Source: Phyllobacteriaceae bacterium (GTDB taxonomy: Bacteria > Pseudomonadota > Alphaproteobacteria > Rhizobiales > Rhizobiaceae). Taken from it: a stretch of 64,000 nucleotides of DNA. The notes beneath the pieces were generated by a model. It searched no databases, was not told the origin of the DNA, and worked only from the letters and a program-made list of their open reading frames with translations. The stretch is taken from positions 255,723 through 319,722 of the forward strand of contig PAPF01000009.1 in assembly GCA_002708825.1 (NCBI GenBank), in the 5' to 3' direction. Positions 47,735 to 56,576 of the stretch are shown piece after piece (position 1 is the first letter of the stretch; the number at the start of each line of letters is the position of its first letter). A program made the translations under genes and the position numbers.

Positions 47735-48616
47735 TCAGGTTGCCGTCACGGCATGGTCGCTGCCTGCCGGCGCGTCCCCCGCGATGCGCGGATTGAAGGA
47801 GCCGGTTTCCTGGAAATAGCGCTGGAGCGCGGCAAGCGCGGCGGTATGGTTCGCCCGCAGGATCGCGCCGGCAAGATTGGAATCGTGGTTTTCGTAAGCC
47901 TTGACCAGCTGGATGTGATCCTCCAGCGACTTCGCCATCCGGTTCGGGAGCGAAAGGCTGATACGGCGTATGGCGAGCGTGCGCAGCAGCAGGGAGTCAT
48001 GGATGCGCTTGGCCGTCTGGTTGCCGGAGGCACGCGTGTCATTGTCGTGGAATTCCACGCTCAGCCAGGAAAAGGCCGCCACGTCGCCAATTTCGGCCGC
48101 CTGTTGCATCCGCCCGAGGATGCCGTTCAGAAGTGCGATGTGATCTTCCGTGACCTTTGTCGCCAGATCGGCCGCCATGAGTTCGAACAGCGCCGTCCGC
48201 GTCCGGTAGATCTCCGAGACCTCGGTGAGGGTATGGACATGGGCGCGCGGGCGGCGGCGCGGCGGAATCTCGACCAGGCCTTCGTTTTCAAGCAGGATGA
48301 GGGCCTCGCGCACCGGTGTGCGGCTGGTATGGTACCGGCGCGACAGTTCGACCGTGTTGAGATCGTGACCCGGCAGGATCACCGCTTCAACGATCTCGGC
48401 GCCGATCTCGCAGGCAATCTGGGCCACGAGCGAAGGCCTGTCATGACGGCTCGCAACAATCGACCGGATGACCTGCTGGGCCTGCGCCAGGGATTCCTCG
48501 CGCGTCATCTTTCCTTCGCCGCCACGCCACCAGGAAAGCCCCCGGCCGCTTCCGGGCTGCTCGCCTTGAGAGGCCCTTGCGCCCGTGGTCACGATATCCG
48601 GCGAGGAACCTCGCAT
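47735..48616 (-). CDS. GntR-family regulator with FCD effector domain
   Basis: A 293-residue FadR-subfamily GntR regulator. The winged helix lies around residues 55-115 (ELSRRYHTSRTPVREALIL, then GLVEIPPRRR). The FCD helical domain follows with likely metal-binding His in WLSVEFHDND (~190), HIQLVKAYENHD (~238) and ANHTAA (~258). The ATG at 48616 is supported by AAGGTGA 6 bases upstream; a later ATG at 48508 is a weaker alternative. It is the last gene of the long operon starting at 58749, and probably controls that operon. Confidence 0.92.
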   Translation of the reverse strand: MRGSSPDIVTTGARASQGEQPGSGRGLSWWRGGEGKMTREESLAQAQQVIRSIVASRHDRPSLVAQIACEIGAEIVEAVILPGHDLNTVELSRRYHTSRTPVREALILLENEGLVEIPPRRRPRAHVHTLTEVSEIYRTRTALFELMAADLATKVTEDHIALLNGILGRMQQAAEIGDVAAFSWLSVEFHDNDTRASGNQTAKRIHDSLLLRTLAIRRISLSLPNRMAKSLEDHIQLVKAYENHDSNLAGAILRANHTAALAALQRYFQETGSFNPRIAGDAPAGSDHAVTAT

Positions 48617-48635
48617 CCCGTTTCACCTTTCATGG

Positions 48636-49706
48636 TCACACGCGCTCGAACGTGCCTGCACGGCCGGGCAGCGATTCCAGTTCAAGACCATATGTCGTGT
48701 TTGCGGTTCTGAAGAAAAGGTCAAGCCGTTCATCAGGGGAACAATCCCCGGCGATCTTCTTGAAGGCGTTCCACAGCACCGGATAGGAAACCGACCCCTT
48801 GTCGACCGGGAAATTGCTTTCGAACATGCATCGCCGGGGCGAGAAAGTCTCCATGCATTCGCGCATATAGGGACCCCAGGCAGCAGCCAGGTCGTCCGAT
48901 GAAGGCGGCAACGGCCGCTCGTCGAAATCGAAACCGGACATCCGCATGCCGAAGCCGCCGAGTTTCACCCGGATGTTCGCAAAACCTGCGAGGCGGCGCA
49001 TCCAATGGCGCCAGTCGCCGAACACCTCGTCACGGCGGCCCGCATAGGGCCCCATGCCGATTGGCCCGCCCTGGTGGTTCAGGACGATCTCCAGGTCCGG
49101 CATGGCATGGGCGAGATCGACGAGATCATTGAGCTGGGTATGATACATCCAGGCGTCGAAGACGAGCCCGCGCCGCGAGACTTCACGAAGGCCCAGGCGT
49201 ACAGCCGACTCGTAAAGCAGGCCGGCGGGCTGCGACGTCACCGAGCCCCGCGCGTGCGGGTCGCCATGCCAGGCGGTGGTGTAGCGGATGCCGCAAAACC
49301 GGCCCTGCCCCGCCTCCACATGGGCGTCGAGTACCGGTCCGGCCGCTTCGCCCAGCATCATGTCGACAAAGCCGATGATGCCGGCCGCGACCCTTGGGCC
49401 GCCCGGAACAAGCGCGCTTTCCCCGGCGATGGCCGCGACCATTTCTGTCTCGCCCAGCGAACGCAACGCGGGCGGACCATCCGTGCAGTAGCCTTCCTTT
49501 CCTTCTGCAAAGACCGTCGCAACCACGTTGTGGCCGCTCGATATGTCGTCTTGGATATCGGCAAGCAGATACCGGCTGCCCGGCTTGTCCCAGAGATGAT
49601 GGTGCGCGTCGATGATCGGAAGGTCCGGGTCGATCACGGCCTCCTGGCGCTGGCTGAGCCATTCCTCCCGGACCGGAATGTGCTTTGGCTTCGGGTCAGC
49701 GGTCAT
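48636..49706 (-). CDS. Amidohydrolase_2 family (2-pyrone-4,6-dicarboxylate lactonase-like) hydrolase
   Basis: A 356-residue TIM-barrel metal-dependent hydrolase. The N-terminal HxH motif is in IIDAHHHLWDKPG (~33-45), a central His in IVLNHQGGPIG (~210) and the C-terminal Asp in CMFESNFPVDKG (~292). This pattern is close to 2-pyrone-4,6-dicarboxylate lactonase-type members of PF04909. The ATG at 49706 is preferred; an in-frame GTG three codons upstream is possible. It lies between the quinone oxidoreductase-like and GntR genes in the long operon. Confidence 0.88.
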   Translation of the reverse strand: MTADPKPKHIPVREEWLSQRQEAVIDPDLPIIDAHHHLWDKPGSRYLLADIQDDISSGHNVVATVFAEGKEGYCTDGPPALRSLGETEMVAAIAGESALVPGGPRVAAGIIGFVDMMLGEAAGPVLDAHVEAGQGRFCGIRYTTAWHGDPHARGSVTSQPAGLLYESAVRLGLREVSRRGLVFDAWMYHTQLNDLVDLAHAMPDLEIVLNHQGGPIGMGPYAGRRDEVFGDWRHWMRRLAGFANIRVKLGGFGMRMSGFDFDERPLPPSSDDLAAAWGPYMRECMETFSPRRCMFESNFPVDKGSVSYPVLWNAFKKIAGDCSPDERLDLFFRTANTTYGLELESLPGRAGTFERV

Positions 49707-49718
49707 GAGGCTCACCGG

Positions 49719-50708
49719 TCAGGGAATGAGGACGCTGGCGCCCTGTGTCATGCGCGATTCCAGCGCCCGGTGCGCGTCGGCAGCGTCGGCGAGGCGGAAT
49801 GTCTGGTTCACCCGGATTTGCACCGCGCCGCGCAGGACGACATCCATGAGATCGTTGGCCCGCGACAGGAGTTCGCCCCGGCTGCGCACGAACCATGCGA
49901 ATGCCGCGCCGGTGATGCTCAGCGAACCCAGCCGGTTGAGATCGAAGATGTTGACCGGGGGAACCGGACCGGAGGCCGTGCCGAAGCTGACCAGCAGCCC
50001 GTGCGGGCGCAGGCTCGTCAGCGAACTCTCGAACGTGTCGCGCCCGACGCTGTCATAGACGACCGGAACGCCCTCTCCGCCGGTCAGTTGCCTCACCCGT
50101 TCCGCGATGTTGTCCCGGCCCGATATCAGCACGTGATGGCAGCCGTGCTCCCTCGCCGTCCTCGCCTTCTCGTCGGAACTGACGACACCGATGACCCGCG
50201 CGCCCAGATGGTTTGCCCATTGGGTCATCACCGTGCCGACGCCGCCGGCAGCCGCATGGACGAGGATCGTTTCCCCTGCCCTCACCGGGTAAACGCTTTT
50301 CAGCAGATATTGCGCGGTCAGTCCCTTCACGATCATTCCGGCCGCGGTCTTGTCGTCGATTTCGTCGGGCAGCAGGATCAGGCGGCTGGCGTCGAACAGG
50401 CGCGCCTCCGAATAGGACCCTGGCGGGAAAGCCGGCCCGCCCGCGGCATAGGCGACACGGTCGCCGGGCTTCACCTCGGTGACGCCCGGCCCGACCTTTT
50501 CCACCACGCCCGCTGCCTCGCCACCCAGCACATGCGGCAGGCTTGGCATCGGGTAGCGGCCCTCGCGATTGTGGGTATCGGCGAAGTTCAGCCCGATTGC
50601 CGTATGGCGGACATAGGCCTGCCCCGGACCGGGATCCCCGATCTCCACATCCTCGTAGCGCAGGTTCTCGGGCCCGCCATATTCGTGGATTCGTACGGCT
50701 TTCACCAT
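49719..50708 (-). CDS. Zinc-free MDR quinone oxidoreductase-like protein
   Basis: A 329-residue medium-chain oxidoreductase of the NADPH:quinone reductase (QOR) type. It lacks the zinc-binding Cys cluster. The NADPH motif HAAAGGVGTVMTQW is near residue 145 and the family start MVKAVRIHEYGGPE is present. It may reduce an enone or an enoyl-CoA double bond. The ATG at 50708 lies 28 bp after the DUF35 stop in the long operon. Confidence 0.93.
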   Translation of the reverse strand: MVKAVRIHEYGGPENLRYEDVEIGDPGPGQAYVRHTAIGLNFADTHNREGRYPMPSLPHVLGGEAAGVVEKVGPGVTEVKPGDRVAYAAGGPAFPPGSYSEARLFDASRLILLPDEIDDKTAAGMIVKGLTAQYLLKSVYPVRAGETILVHAAAGGVGTVMTQWANHLGARVIGVVSSDEKARTAREHGCHHVLISGRDNIAERVRQLTGGEGVPVVYDSVGRDTFESSLTSLRPHGLLVSFGTASGPVPPVNIFDLNRLGSLSITGAAFAWFVRSRGELLSRANDLMDVVLRGAVQIRVNQTFRLADAADAHRALESRMTQGASVLIP

Positions 50709-50736
50709 GGTTATGCTCCTGGTTTCTGGCGGTGCG

Positions 50737-51156
50737 TCATTCGGCAAGTTCGAAGCGGGGCAAGGCGACGCCATCTTCCATGGCGGCAACCGCCAGCTTC
50801 ACGCGGCGCCCGACCGGTCTCTCGTCGCGCGGATCGCCGATGAGGTTGCTGATGACGGTCGGACCTTCGTCCAGCCTGACCGCGATGACGTTGTAGGGTG
50901 CCGGATAGGCGGGAAGATACTGTTTGTGAAAGACGATCCAGGACAGGAGTTCGCCCCCGCCCGATACGGGCTTCCATTCGCTGCCCGGCGAAAGGCATGC
51001 CTGGCAGGCCGGACCGGGCGGATAGCGCCACGTCCCGCAATCCGAACAGCACTGGAGATGCAGCTTGCCCGTTTCCTTGAGCAACTGCCACATCGGGGCA
51101 TCGTAAAGACCCATGACCCGGGGTGGCGTGGTCGACGTCTGCGTTTCCATTGTCAT
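50737..51156 (-). CDS. DUF35 zinc-ribbon / OB-fold protein, partner of thiolase-fold pair 3
   Basis: A 139-residue DUF35 protein with zinc ribbon CSDCGTW...CQACLSP (residues ~37-57) and OB-fold (SWIVFHKQYLPAY, ~73-85). The start at 51156 overlaps the thiolase stop by ATGA; a second ATG two codons later is possible. The gene order thiolase-then-DUF35 is the same as in pairs 1 and 2. Confidence 0.9.
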   Translation of the reverse strand: MTMETQTSTTPPRVMGLYDAPMWQLLKETGKLHLQCCSDCGTWRYPPGPACQACLSPGSEWKPVSGGGELLSWIVFHKQYLPAYPAPYNVIAVRLDEGPTVISNLIGDPRDERPVGRRVKLAVAAMEDGVALPRFELAE

Positions 51157-52310
51157 GCCCCGTAGATGATGGACACGGCCTTGCCGGCCACATCGGAGGT
51201 ATAGTGGACCCGCCGGCAATTCCCGATCTGGCGGTCGCCGCATTCGCCGCGTGCCTGGCGGACACATTCGATCTGGTGGTTCCAGCCCTGCATGTAGCTT
51301 TCGGAAAGATGCCCGCCGCTGGTGTTGGTCGGAAGCCTGCCGGCCAGCCCGATGCCCTGCTCGCGCATGAACTTGCCGGATTCGCCCACCTTGCAATAGC
51401 CATAGCCTTCAAGCGCCAGCGGAACGTGGACCGAGAAGCTGTCATAGACCTGGAGGACGTCGATGTCGGACGGATCGAGACCGGATTGCCCGAATATCTG
51501 CTCGGCCACGGCCTGCTGTGCCGGACGATAGAAATCGGTGAGCCTCGGTTCCAGGCTTGTCGCACCGGCATTGAGGTCGTAGCGGCCAATCGCCTCGATA
51601 TAGACGGGTTTGCGCGAGAGCTTCCTGGCCATCTCCGCCTCGGCGATGATCAGCGCCACGCCTCCGTCATTGATGAGGCAGTAGTCGAACAGGCGCAGCG
51701 GCTCGGTGATATAGGGAGCCGCCATGTAGTCGTCGATGGTGATCCGCTTGCGCTGGATGGCATTCGGATTGAGCGACGAACCCTCCCGCTGTGCAACCGC
51801 CACATGGCCGAGATCGCGTTCGCTGACGCCGTAGAGTTCGGCGAAACGCTGGAACATCAGGGCGTAGAGCGCGCCCTGCGAGGTCATGCCCCACGGTGCG
51901 TGGTAGACATAGGACAGGAACATGTCGCCGCCCATCGCCTGCGGCCCGCCATACTGCGTGCCGACCGAACGCTGGTCGTTCCCGTAGACCAGCGCGACCA
52001 CATCGGCCATGCCGGTCTCGATCGCCATGCAGGCCTGCGCCACCGACAGCACCGCGTCGGCCTGATCGCCCCAGCGCACGTTCATGTTCAGGACCTCGGC
52101 CATGCGCTCATAGGCCGTGGTCGGGCCGACGATCAGCCCGTCGATCTGGTCGCGCGTCATTTCGGCGTCGGCCAGCGCGTTGCGAAAGGCGCCGGCGGCA
52201 TAACCATAGCAGTCATCGGGGCGCTCGCCGGCGCGCACCCGTTTCCAGTCGCCGACCCAGTCCGTATGGCCGACACCGACGACGGCGGCAACGCGGTTGC
52301 GCTTGCTCAT
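51153..52310 (-). CDS. Thiolase-fold protein (Ltp2/SCP-x-type), pair 3, probable acyl-CoA retro-aldolase subunit
   Basis: A 385-residue thiolase-superfamily protein. The nucleophile loop (NVRWGDQADAV) has no Cys. At the thiolase His position it has Tyr339 in SGGHLSESYMQG, the same 11 residues as pair 1, although the two proteins differ elsewhere, so they are divergent paralogues with a shared active-site type. It is coupled by ATGA overlaps to the CoA-transferase upstream and the DUF35 gene downstream. Confidence 0.85.
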   Translation of the reverse strand: MSKRNRVAAVVGVGHTDWVGDWKRVRAGERPDDCYGYAAGAFRNALADAEMTRDQIDGLIVGPTTAYERMAEVLNMNVRWGDQADAVLSVAQACMAIETGMADVVALVYGNDQRSVGTQYGGPQAMGGDMFLSYVYHAPWGMTSQGALYALMFQRFAELYGVSERDLGHVAVAQREGSSLNPNAIQRKRITIDDYMAAPYITEPLRLFDYCLINDGGVALIIAEAEMARKLSRKPVYIEAIGRYDLNAGATSLEPRLTDFYRPAQQAVAEQIFGQSGLDPSDIDVLQVYDSFSVHVPLALEGYGYCKVGESGKFMREQGIGLAGRLPTNTSGGHLSESYMQGWNHQIECVRQARGECGDRQIGNCRRVHYTSDVAGKAVSIIYGA

Positions 52311-53515
52311 GTGAAAACTCCTGCCCGTTCCATGTCGTCGAGTTCCTGCTCCGTCCGGCCGAGCAGGGTCGAGAGCACCTCCCGCGTATGTTCGCCTAGA
52401 AGGGGCGGACGCGCCAGGTCGACGCGCTCGCCGTCGATCCGGTAGGGCGGCGAGGCATAGAGGCTGTTGCCGAGTTCGGGATGCTCCACGCGCTGCCAGT
52501 AATCCCTCGCGGCAAGCTGCGCATCCTGCTCGACCAGGTAGCGGGAACTGGCGACGACAGCGGCCGGCACGCCCTCGGACCGCAGGATAGCCACCGCCGA
52601 TTGCGCATCGCGGGCCGCGGTCCAGTCAGACACCATGCGGTCGAGTTCTTCGCGCCGGGAGACGCGTTCCGCCGCGGTGACAAAACCCACCAGCCCGCCC
52701 GCGCCGAGAATCCGGGCAAGTCGGCTCCACTCGTCGTCCGTCGTGGCGGTGACCGCGATCCAGTCGTCCTCGCCGGCGCAGCGGTAGATGCCGTGCGGCG
52801 CGGCTTCGTCCGAGGCATTGCCCGTCTGCGGGCGGTCGCTGCCTTCCATCGCGCAGCGAACGACCTCCGCACCGATGAAGTTGATGGTCGATTCGACCTG
52901 CGAAAGGTCGATCTTCGCGCCAAGCCCGGTCAGTCGCCGGCGCCGCAGGGCAGCCAGCACGGCAAAGGCCGCGTGATAGGGATTGGCGGCATGGTCGGGA
53001 TAATGCGTGCCAGGGCCGACCGGATCGCCGGGGCAGTAACCCGTCGACCACATGAGGCCGGTCACCGCACTGATGGTCATGCCGACGCCAAGCAATTCCG
53101 CGCGTGGACCACTTTCGCCATACATGGGCATCGAAAGATACACGATGTCGGGTTTGATCGCGCGCACGTCCTCATAGCTCAGCCCCATGCGATCCATCGC
53201 GCCGGGACCGAAATTGTTGGAAACGACATCGGAATTGCGGATCAGGTCATGGACCTGCTCCCGGCCCATGGGTGACTTGACATCAAGCACCACGCTCTTC
53301 TTGCCGCTGTTGCGCGAGGCGAAATAGCCGCTCCGGTTCAGGCCGAACTTGCGGTCCTTGAACGGACCGCCGGTGCGGACGGAATCCAGCCGCGTCGTGC
53401 TCTCGATCTTGATCACATCGGCGCCGAAATCGGAAAAGATCTTGGTGCAGAACGGTCCCGCCCCGGCCCATGTCAGGTCGGTGAAGCGGATGCCTTTCAG
53501 AAACTGCGGCTTCAT
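52307..53515 (-). CDS. CaiB/BaiF-family CoA-transferase (class III), tandem copy A
   Basis: A 402-residue class III CoA-transferase. The N-terminal family segment GIRFTDLTWAGAGPFCTK, NSGKKSVVLDVKSP (~67) and the likely catalytic Asp in HYPDHAANPYHAA (~176) are visible, with LLGEHTREVL near the C-terminus. These enzymes move CoA from a donor such as succinyl-CoA to a carboxylic acid. It overlaps both neighbours by ATGA. The preceding gene is another member of the family, so the two may form a heteromeric enzyme. Confidence 0.93.
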   Translation of the reverse strand: MKPQFLKGIRFTDLTWAGAGPFCTKIFSDFGADVIKIESTTRLDSVRTGGPFKDRKFGLNRSGYFASRNSGKKSVVLDVKSPMGREQVHDLIRNSDVVSNNFGPGAMDRMGLSYEDVRAIKPDIVYLSMPMYGESGPRAELLGVGMTISAVTGLMWSTGYCPGDPVGPGTHYPDHAANPYHAAFAVLAALRRRRLTGLGAKIDLSQVESTINFIGAEVVRCAMEGSDRPQTGNASDEAAPHGIYRCAGEDDWIAVTATTDDEWSRLARILGAGGLVGFVTAAERVSRREELDRMVSDWTAARDAQSAVAILRSEGVPAAVVASSRYLVEQDAQLAARDYWQRVEHPELGNSLYASPPYRIDGERVDLARPPLLGEHTREVLSTLLGRTEQELDDMERAGVFT

Positions 53516-54669
53516 TCGCCCTGCTCCCCGTTGCGCAGCGGAGGCGGTGAAACCGACCACAGCTCCGGCGTGATCTTGTAGGGCGGACCGGGAAAGGCGA
53601 TCTCGCGGCCTGCTACGGTCATGGTGCGGAAAAAGCCGCGATGGGCAAGCTGCGGGTCGTCGAAGATGTCCGAGACGCGGCTGACGGGGCCCATCACGAT
53701 GCGCCGTGCGATCGCTTCCCGGGTCAGCGTTTCGCGGTCGAAATCCCGCGTAAAATCGGTGAAGATCGCACGGAAGGCGTCACGCGCCTCGCGCGTCAGC
53801 CGCCATTCGCGGTCCTGCCAGCACGGTTCTGCGAATTTCGCGCCGGAGGGATGGCCGCGATCCTGCATGAAGCCCACCAGCGACTTGAACGAACTGCCCA
53901 GCGCCAGGGGCGCGGCCAGAAAGACGAAACCGTCCTTGCAGGGAAAGATGTCCTCGGAGGCGTCGCGGGTGCCTTCACCGCCACGCATGGAAACCCGCTG
54001 TTCGAGATCCCAGACCTGGATTGCATTTTGAAGCGAATGTGCGATGCATTCCTGCGCCGAAACGTCAATCAGGTGCCCTGCCCCTGTCGCTTCCGTGTCC
54101 ACGAGCGCGATGGCCGTCACGGTCGCGGCATAGATCGAGGCCACCATCGTCGCCTGGTCGAAGGGCAGGCTGAGCGGCGCTTCCTCGATGCGTCCCGACA
54201 TCCACGCGATACCGCCGGCCGCCTGGATGACGAGATCGGATGCAGGCGCATCCGCGAGCGGCCCCGTCATGCCGAAGGGCGAGACGGCGGTGACGACCGC
54301 CTGCGGCGCAACGGCGCGCAGATGTGCGATCCGGTCATACATCGGCCCGCCGCGCTCCACGAAAATGGCGAGCGCGCCGCGTGCGAGTTCATCGAACGCG
54401 TCGATGCCGCCTTGCGTGGCGAGGTCGAGCACCAGGCTCTTCTTGCTGGCATTGAAGAACATGAACCGCGCAAGCGCACCCGTACCGCCACGTTCCGCCT
54501 CGATCCTGTCGGGCAGACCGCCGGGCGGTTCGATCCGGATGACCTCCGCGCCAAGATCGGCAAACAGCCGTCCCGCATAGCTGCCATAGCGGTAGGTCAT
54601 GTCGAGGATACGGACCCCGTGATAGGGATGGAGCGCCGCGTTCTGATCGTTGTCGGAAACGTGTGACAT
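53512..54669 (-). CDS. CaiB/BaiF-family CoA-transferase (class III), tandem copy B
   Basis: A 385-residue class III CoA-transferase more divergent than copy A. It has GVRILDMTYRYGSYAGRLFADLG (broken here as residues ~17-39), NASKKSLVLDLATQGG (~72) and a candidate catalytic Asp in LPFDQATMVASIY (~167). The ATG at 54669 shares one base with the DctM stop (TGATG). Longer in-frame extension upstream only reads DctM out of frame. Tandem CaiB pairs are known as the two subunits of benzylsuccinate CoA-transferase (BbsEF). Confidence 0.9.
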   Translation of the reverse strand: MSHVSDNDQNAALHPYHGVRILDMTYRYGSYAGRLFADLGAEVIRIEPPGGLPDRIEAERGGTGALARFMFFNASKKSLVLDLATQGGIDAFDELARGALAIFVERGGPMYDRIAHLRAVAPQAVVTAVSPFGMTGPLADAPASDLVIQAAGGIAWMSGRIEEAPLSLPFDQATMVASIYAATVTAIALVDTEATGAGHLIDVSAQECIAHSLQNAIQVWDLEQRVSMRGGEGTRDASEDIFPCKDGFVFLAAPLALGSSFKSLVGFMQDRGHPSGAKFAEPCWQDREWRLTREARDAFRAIFTDFTRDFDRETLTREAIARRIVMGPVSRVSDIFDDPQLAHRGFFRTMTVAGREIAFPGPPYKITPELWSVSPPPLRNGEQGE

Positions 54670-55982
54670 CACATCTTGCCGGGCAGATAGAGGACAAGTT
54701 CGGGGAATGCGAGAAGCAGCCCCAGCATGAGCGCGCAGGTCACGATGAACGGCCATAGCGCGCCGAAAATCTGTTCGAGCGAAACGAGATTGCCCGCCGC
54801 GCCTTTCACGACGAAACAGTTGATGCCGACCGGCGGCGTTATGGCGCCGATTTCGGCAAGGACGATGACATAGACGCCGAACCACAGCGGGTCGAAGCCC
54901 AGGCCCATCATGACCGGATGGGTGATCGGCAGGGAAATCGCCAGAAGCGATGGCGCATCCATCAACATGCCGAGCACGAGATAGATCAGCGTGACCAGCG
55001 CCACGACGGTCCACACACCATAGCCGCCGTCGACAAGAACGGTCTGGATGGCGCCGGAGACACCGCTCAGCGCCAGGAAGCGGGCAAACAGCAGGCCGCC
55101 GATGATGATCGCGAAGATCATCGCGGTCAGTACGACGGTATCCAGCAGCACCCGGACGAACCCGATCCCGCGAAAGCCGCGCTGGCGGATGACGGCCATG
55201 ACGAAGGTGACGAAAGCCCCGATGCCGCCGGCCTCCGTCGGGGTGAACACGCCGCCGTAAAGACCGCCCAGCATGAGAGCGATGACCAGGAACAACGGCC
55301 CGACCATGCGCAGCGACCAGAGCCGCTCGGAAAGCGGATAGCGCCGGTCGTCCGGCGGGGCTTTCCGGGGACTGGTCATTGCGATGAGCAGGATGGTCAG
55401 TCCAATCAGGCTTGCGAAGATCATGCCCGGTATGATGCCCGCGATAAGCAGCTTGCCGATGGCCGCATTCGTCAGGATGCCGTAAACGACCATGAGGGCG
55501 CTCGGTGGAATAAGAACGGCAAGCGTGCCCGCGATCGCGATCGACGCGGCGGCAAAGCCGCGATCGTAACCGCGTTCGATCATCTCCGGCAGGGCGAGCT
55601 TGGTGAACAGCGTGGCCGTGCCGACGCTCGATCCCGATGCGGCGCCGAATGCCGCCGCGGCACCGGTGCTCGCGACCGCGAGCCCGCCCGGCAACCGGCC
55701 GAACCATTTCGAGCACGCATCGAACAGGTCGTTTCCGATCCCTGCCCGCATCGCGAAGAAACCCATCAGCAGGAACATGGGGATGACGCTGAAATGGAAA
55801 CTGGAGACGACCGAATAGTAGATCGTGCCGAGGATGGAGATTGCGCCGGCGAAATTGGTTAGCAGGATCAGGCCGGCAAAACCGACCGCGGTCAGCGCCA
55901 TCATGATCGGCGCACCCAGCACGATGGAGGCCAGCAGGAAAAATATCCCCGCGAACCCGATTGTCAGGCTAGACATCGCCAT
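54669..55982 (-). CDS. dctM: TRAP transporter large permease (DctM)
   Basis: A 437-residue membrane protein with about a dozen hydrophobic segments, the length of DctM. The family stretch GGLAVASTGAAAAFGAASGS is at ~98-117 and PPVGINCFVVKG near 388. It carries a Na+-coupled solute import step together with DctQ and DctP. The start at 55982 overlaps the DctQ stop by 14 bp; an ATG at 55976 is an alternative. Genes for CoA-transferases follow immediately, so uptake and activation are co-expressed. Confidence 0.94.
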   Translation of the reverse strand: MAMSSLTIGFAGIFFLLASIVLGAPIMMALTAVGFAGLILLTNFAGAISILGTIYYSVVSSFHFSVIPMFLLMGFFAMRAGIGNDLFDACSKWFGRLPGGLAVASTGAAAAFGAASGSSVGTATLFTKLALPEMIERGYDRGFAAASIAIAGTLAVLIPPSALMVVYGILTNAAIGKLLIAGIIPGMIFASLIGLTILLIAMTSPRKAPPDDRRYPLSERLWSLRMVGPLFLVIALMLGGLYGGVFTPTEAGGIGAFVTFVMAVIRQRGFRGIGFVRVLLDTVVLTAMIFAIIIGGLLFARFLALSGVSGAIQTVLVDGGYGVWTVVALVTLIYLVLGMLMDAPSLLAISLPITHPVMMGLGFDPLWFGVYVIVLAEIGAITPPVGINCFVVKGAAGNLVSLEQIFGALWPFIVTCALMLGLLLAFPELVLYLPGKM

Positions 55983-56514
55983 GGATCTCCGCGTCCTCGA
56001 CTTCCGGATTGTGAAAATCCGGGATCAGCGCTGTCCCGATGGCATCGAGAAGGAACTGGATTGAAATGAGCAGCGTTCCCAGGCTCACCGCCATCTTGGA
56101 AGGCCAGATCGCGAACTGGATGCTGGCGCCCCAGGTCTGCTCGTTCAGCCGGTAGGACCGCAGCGCGTATTCGAACGTCCCGTAGGTGACCGCGGCAAAC
56201 AGCAGGAAACCCACGACCGCCCAGAACAGGTGGAGCCAGCGGCGCGCGCTCTTGGGCAGCATGGAGGTGAAGAACACCGTGTTGACATGCTGGCGCTTCA
56301 GCAACGTATAGGCAAAGGGAAGCATGATCGCGCCGACCAGAAGCGACTGTGTGATCTCCAGCGCGGCCGGCAACGGCCAGTTGACCAGCTTTCTGAGCAC
56401 CGCGTTGAGATCGATGACGCACATGATGGCGAAGGTCAGGAAGCCGGCAAGCATGGCAGCTGCCCACAGAGCCTTCCCGTAGAACCGGTGAACCTTCAGG
56501 AATATGCTGCGCAT
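55969..56514 (-). CDS. dctQ: TRAP transporter small permease (DctQ)
   Basis: A 181-residue protein with four hydrophobic segments, typical of DctQ. They are seen at about residues 15-35, 50-70, 92-112 and 133-153. It lies between DctP and DctM in the usual order. Confidence 0.88.
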   Translation of the reverse strand: MRSIFLKVHRFYGKALWAAAMLAGFLTFAIMCVIDLNAVLRKLVNWPLPAALEITQSLLVGAIMLPFAYTLLKRQHVNTVFFTSMLPKSARRWLHLFWAVVGFLLFAAVTYGTFEYALRSYRLNEQTWGASIQFAIWPSKMAVSLGTLLISIQFLLDAIGTALIPDFHNPEVEDAEIHGDV

Positions 56515-56576
56515 TGCAGGCCTTCCGTCCCGGGAAAGGACGGACGGACGCCGGGACAGCGCCCGTCCGGACCGTT

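Noticed and set aside
53512..55716. Apparent 734-residue fusion ending in a CaiB domain
   Set aside because: Its N-terminal 349 residues read DctM in the wrong frame and have no membrane pattern. The CaiB gene starts at 54669 in a TGATG overlap.
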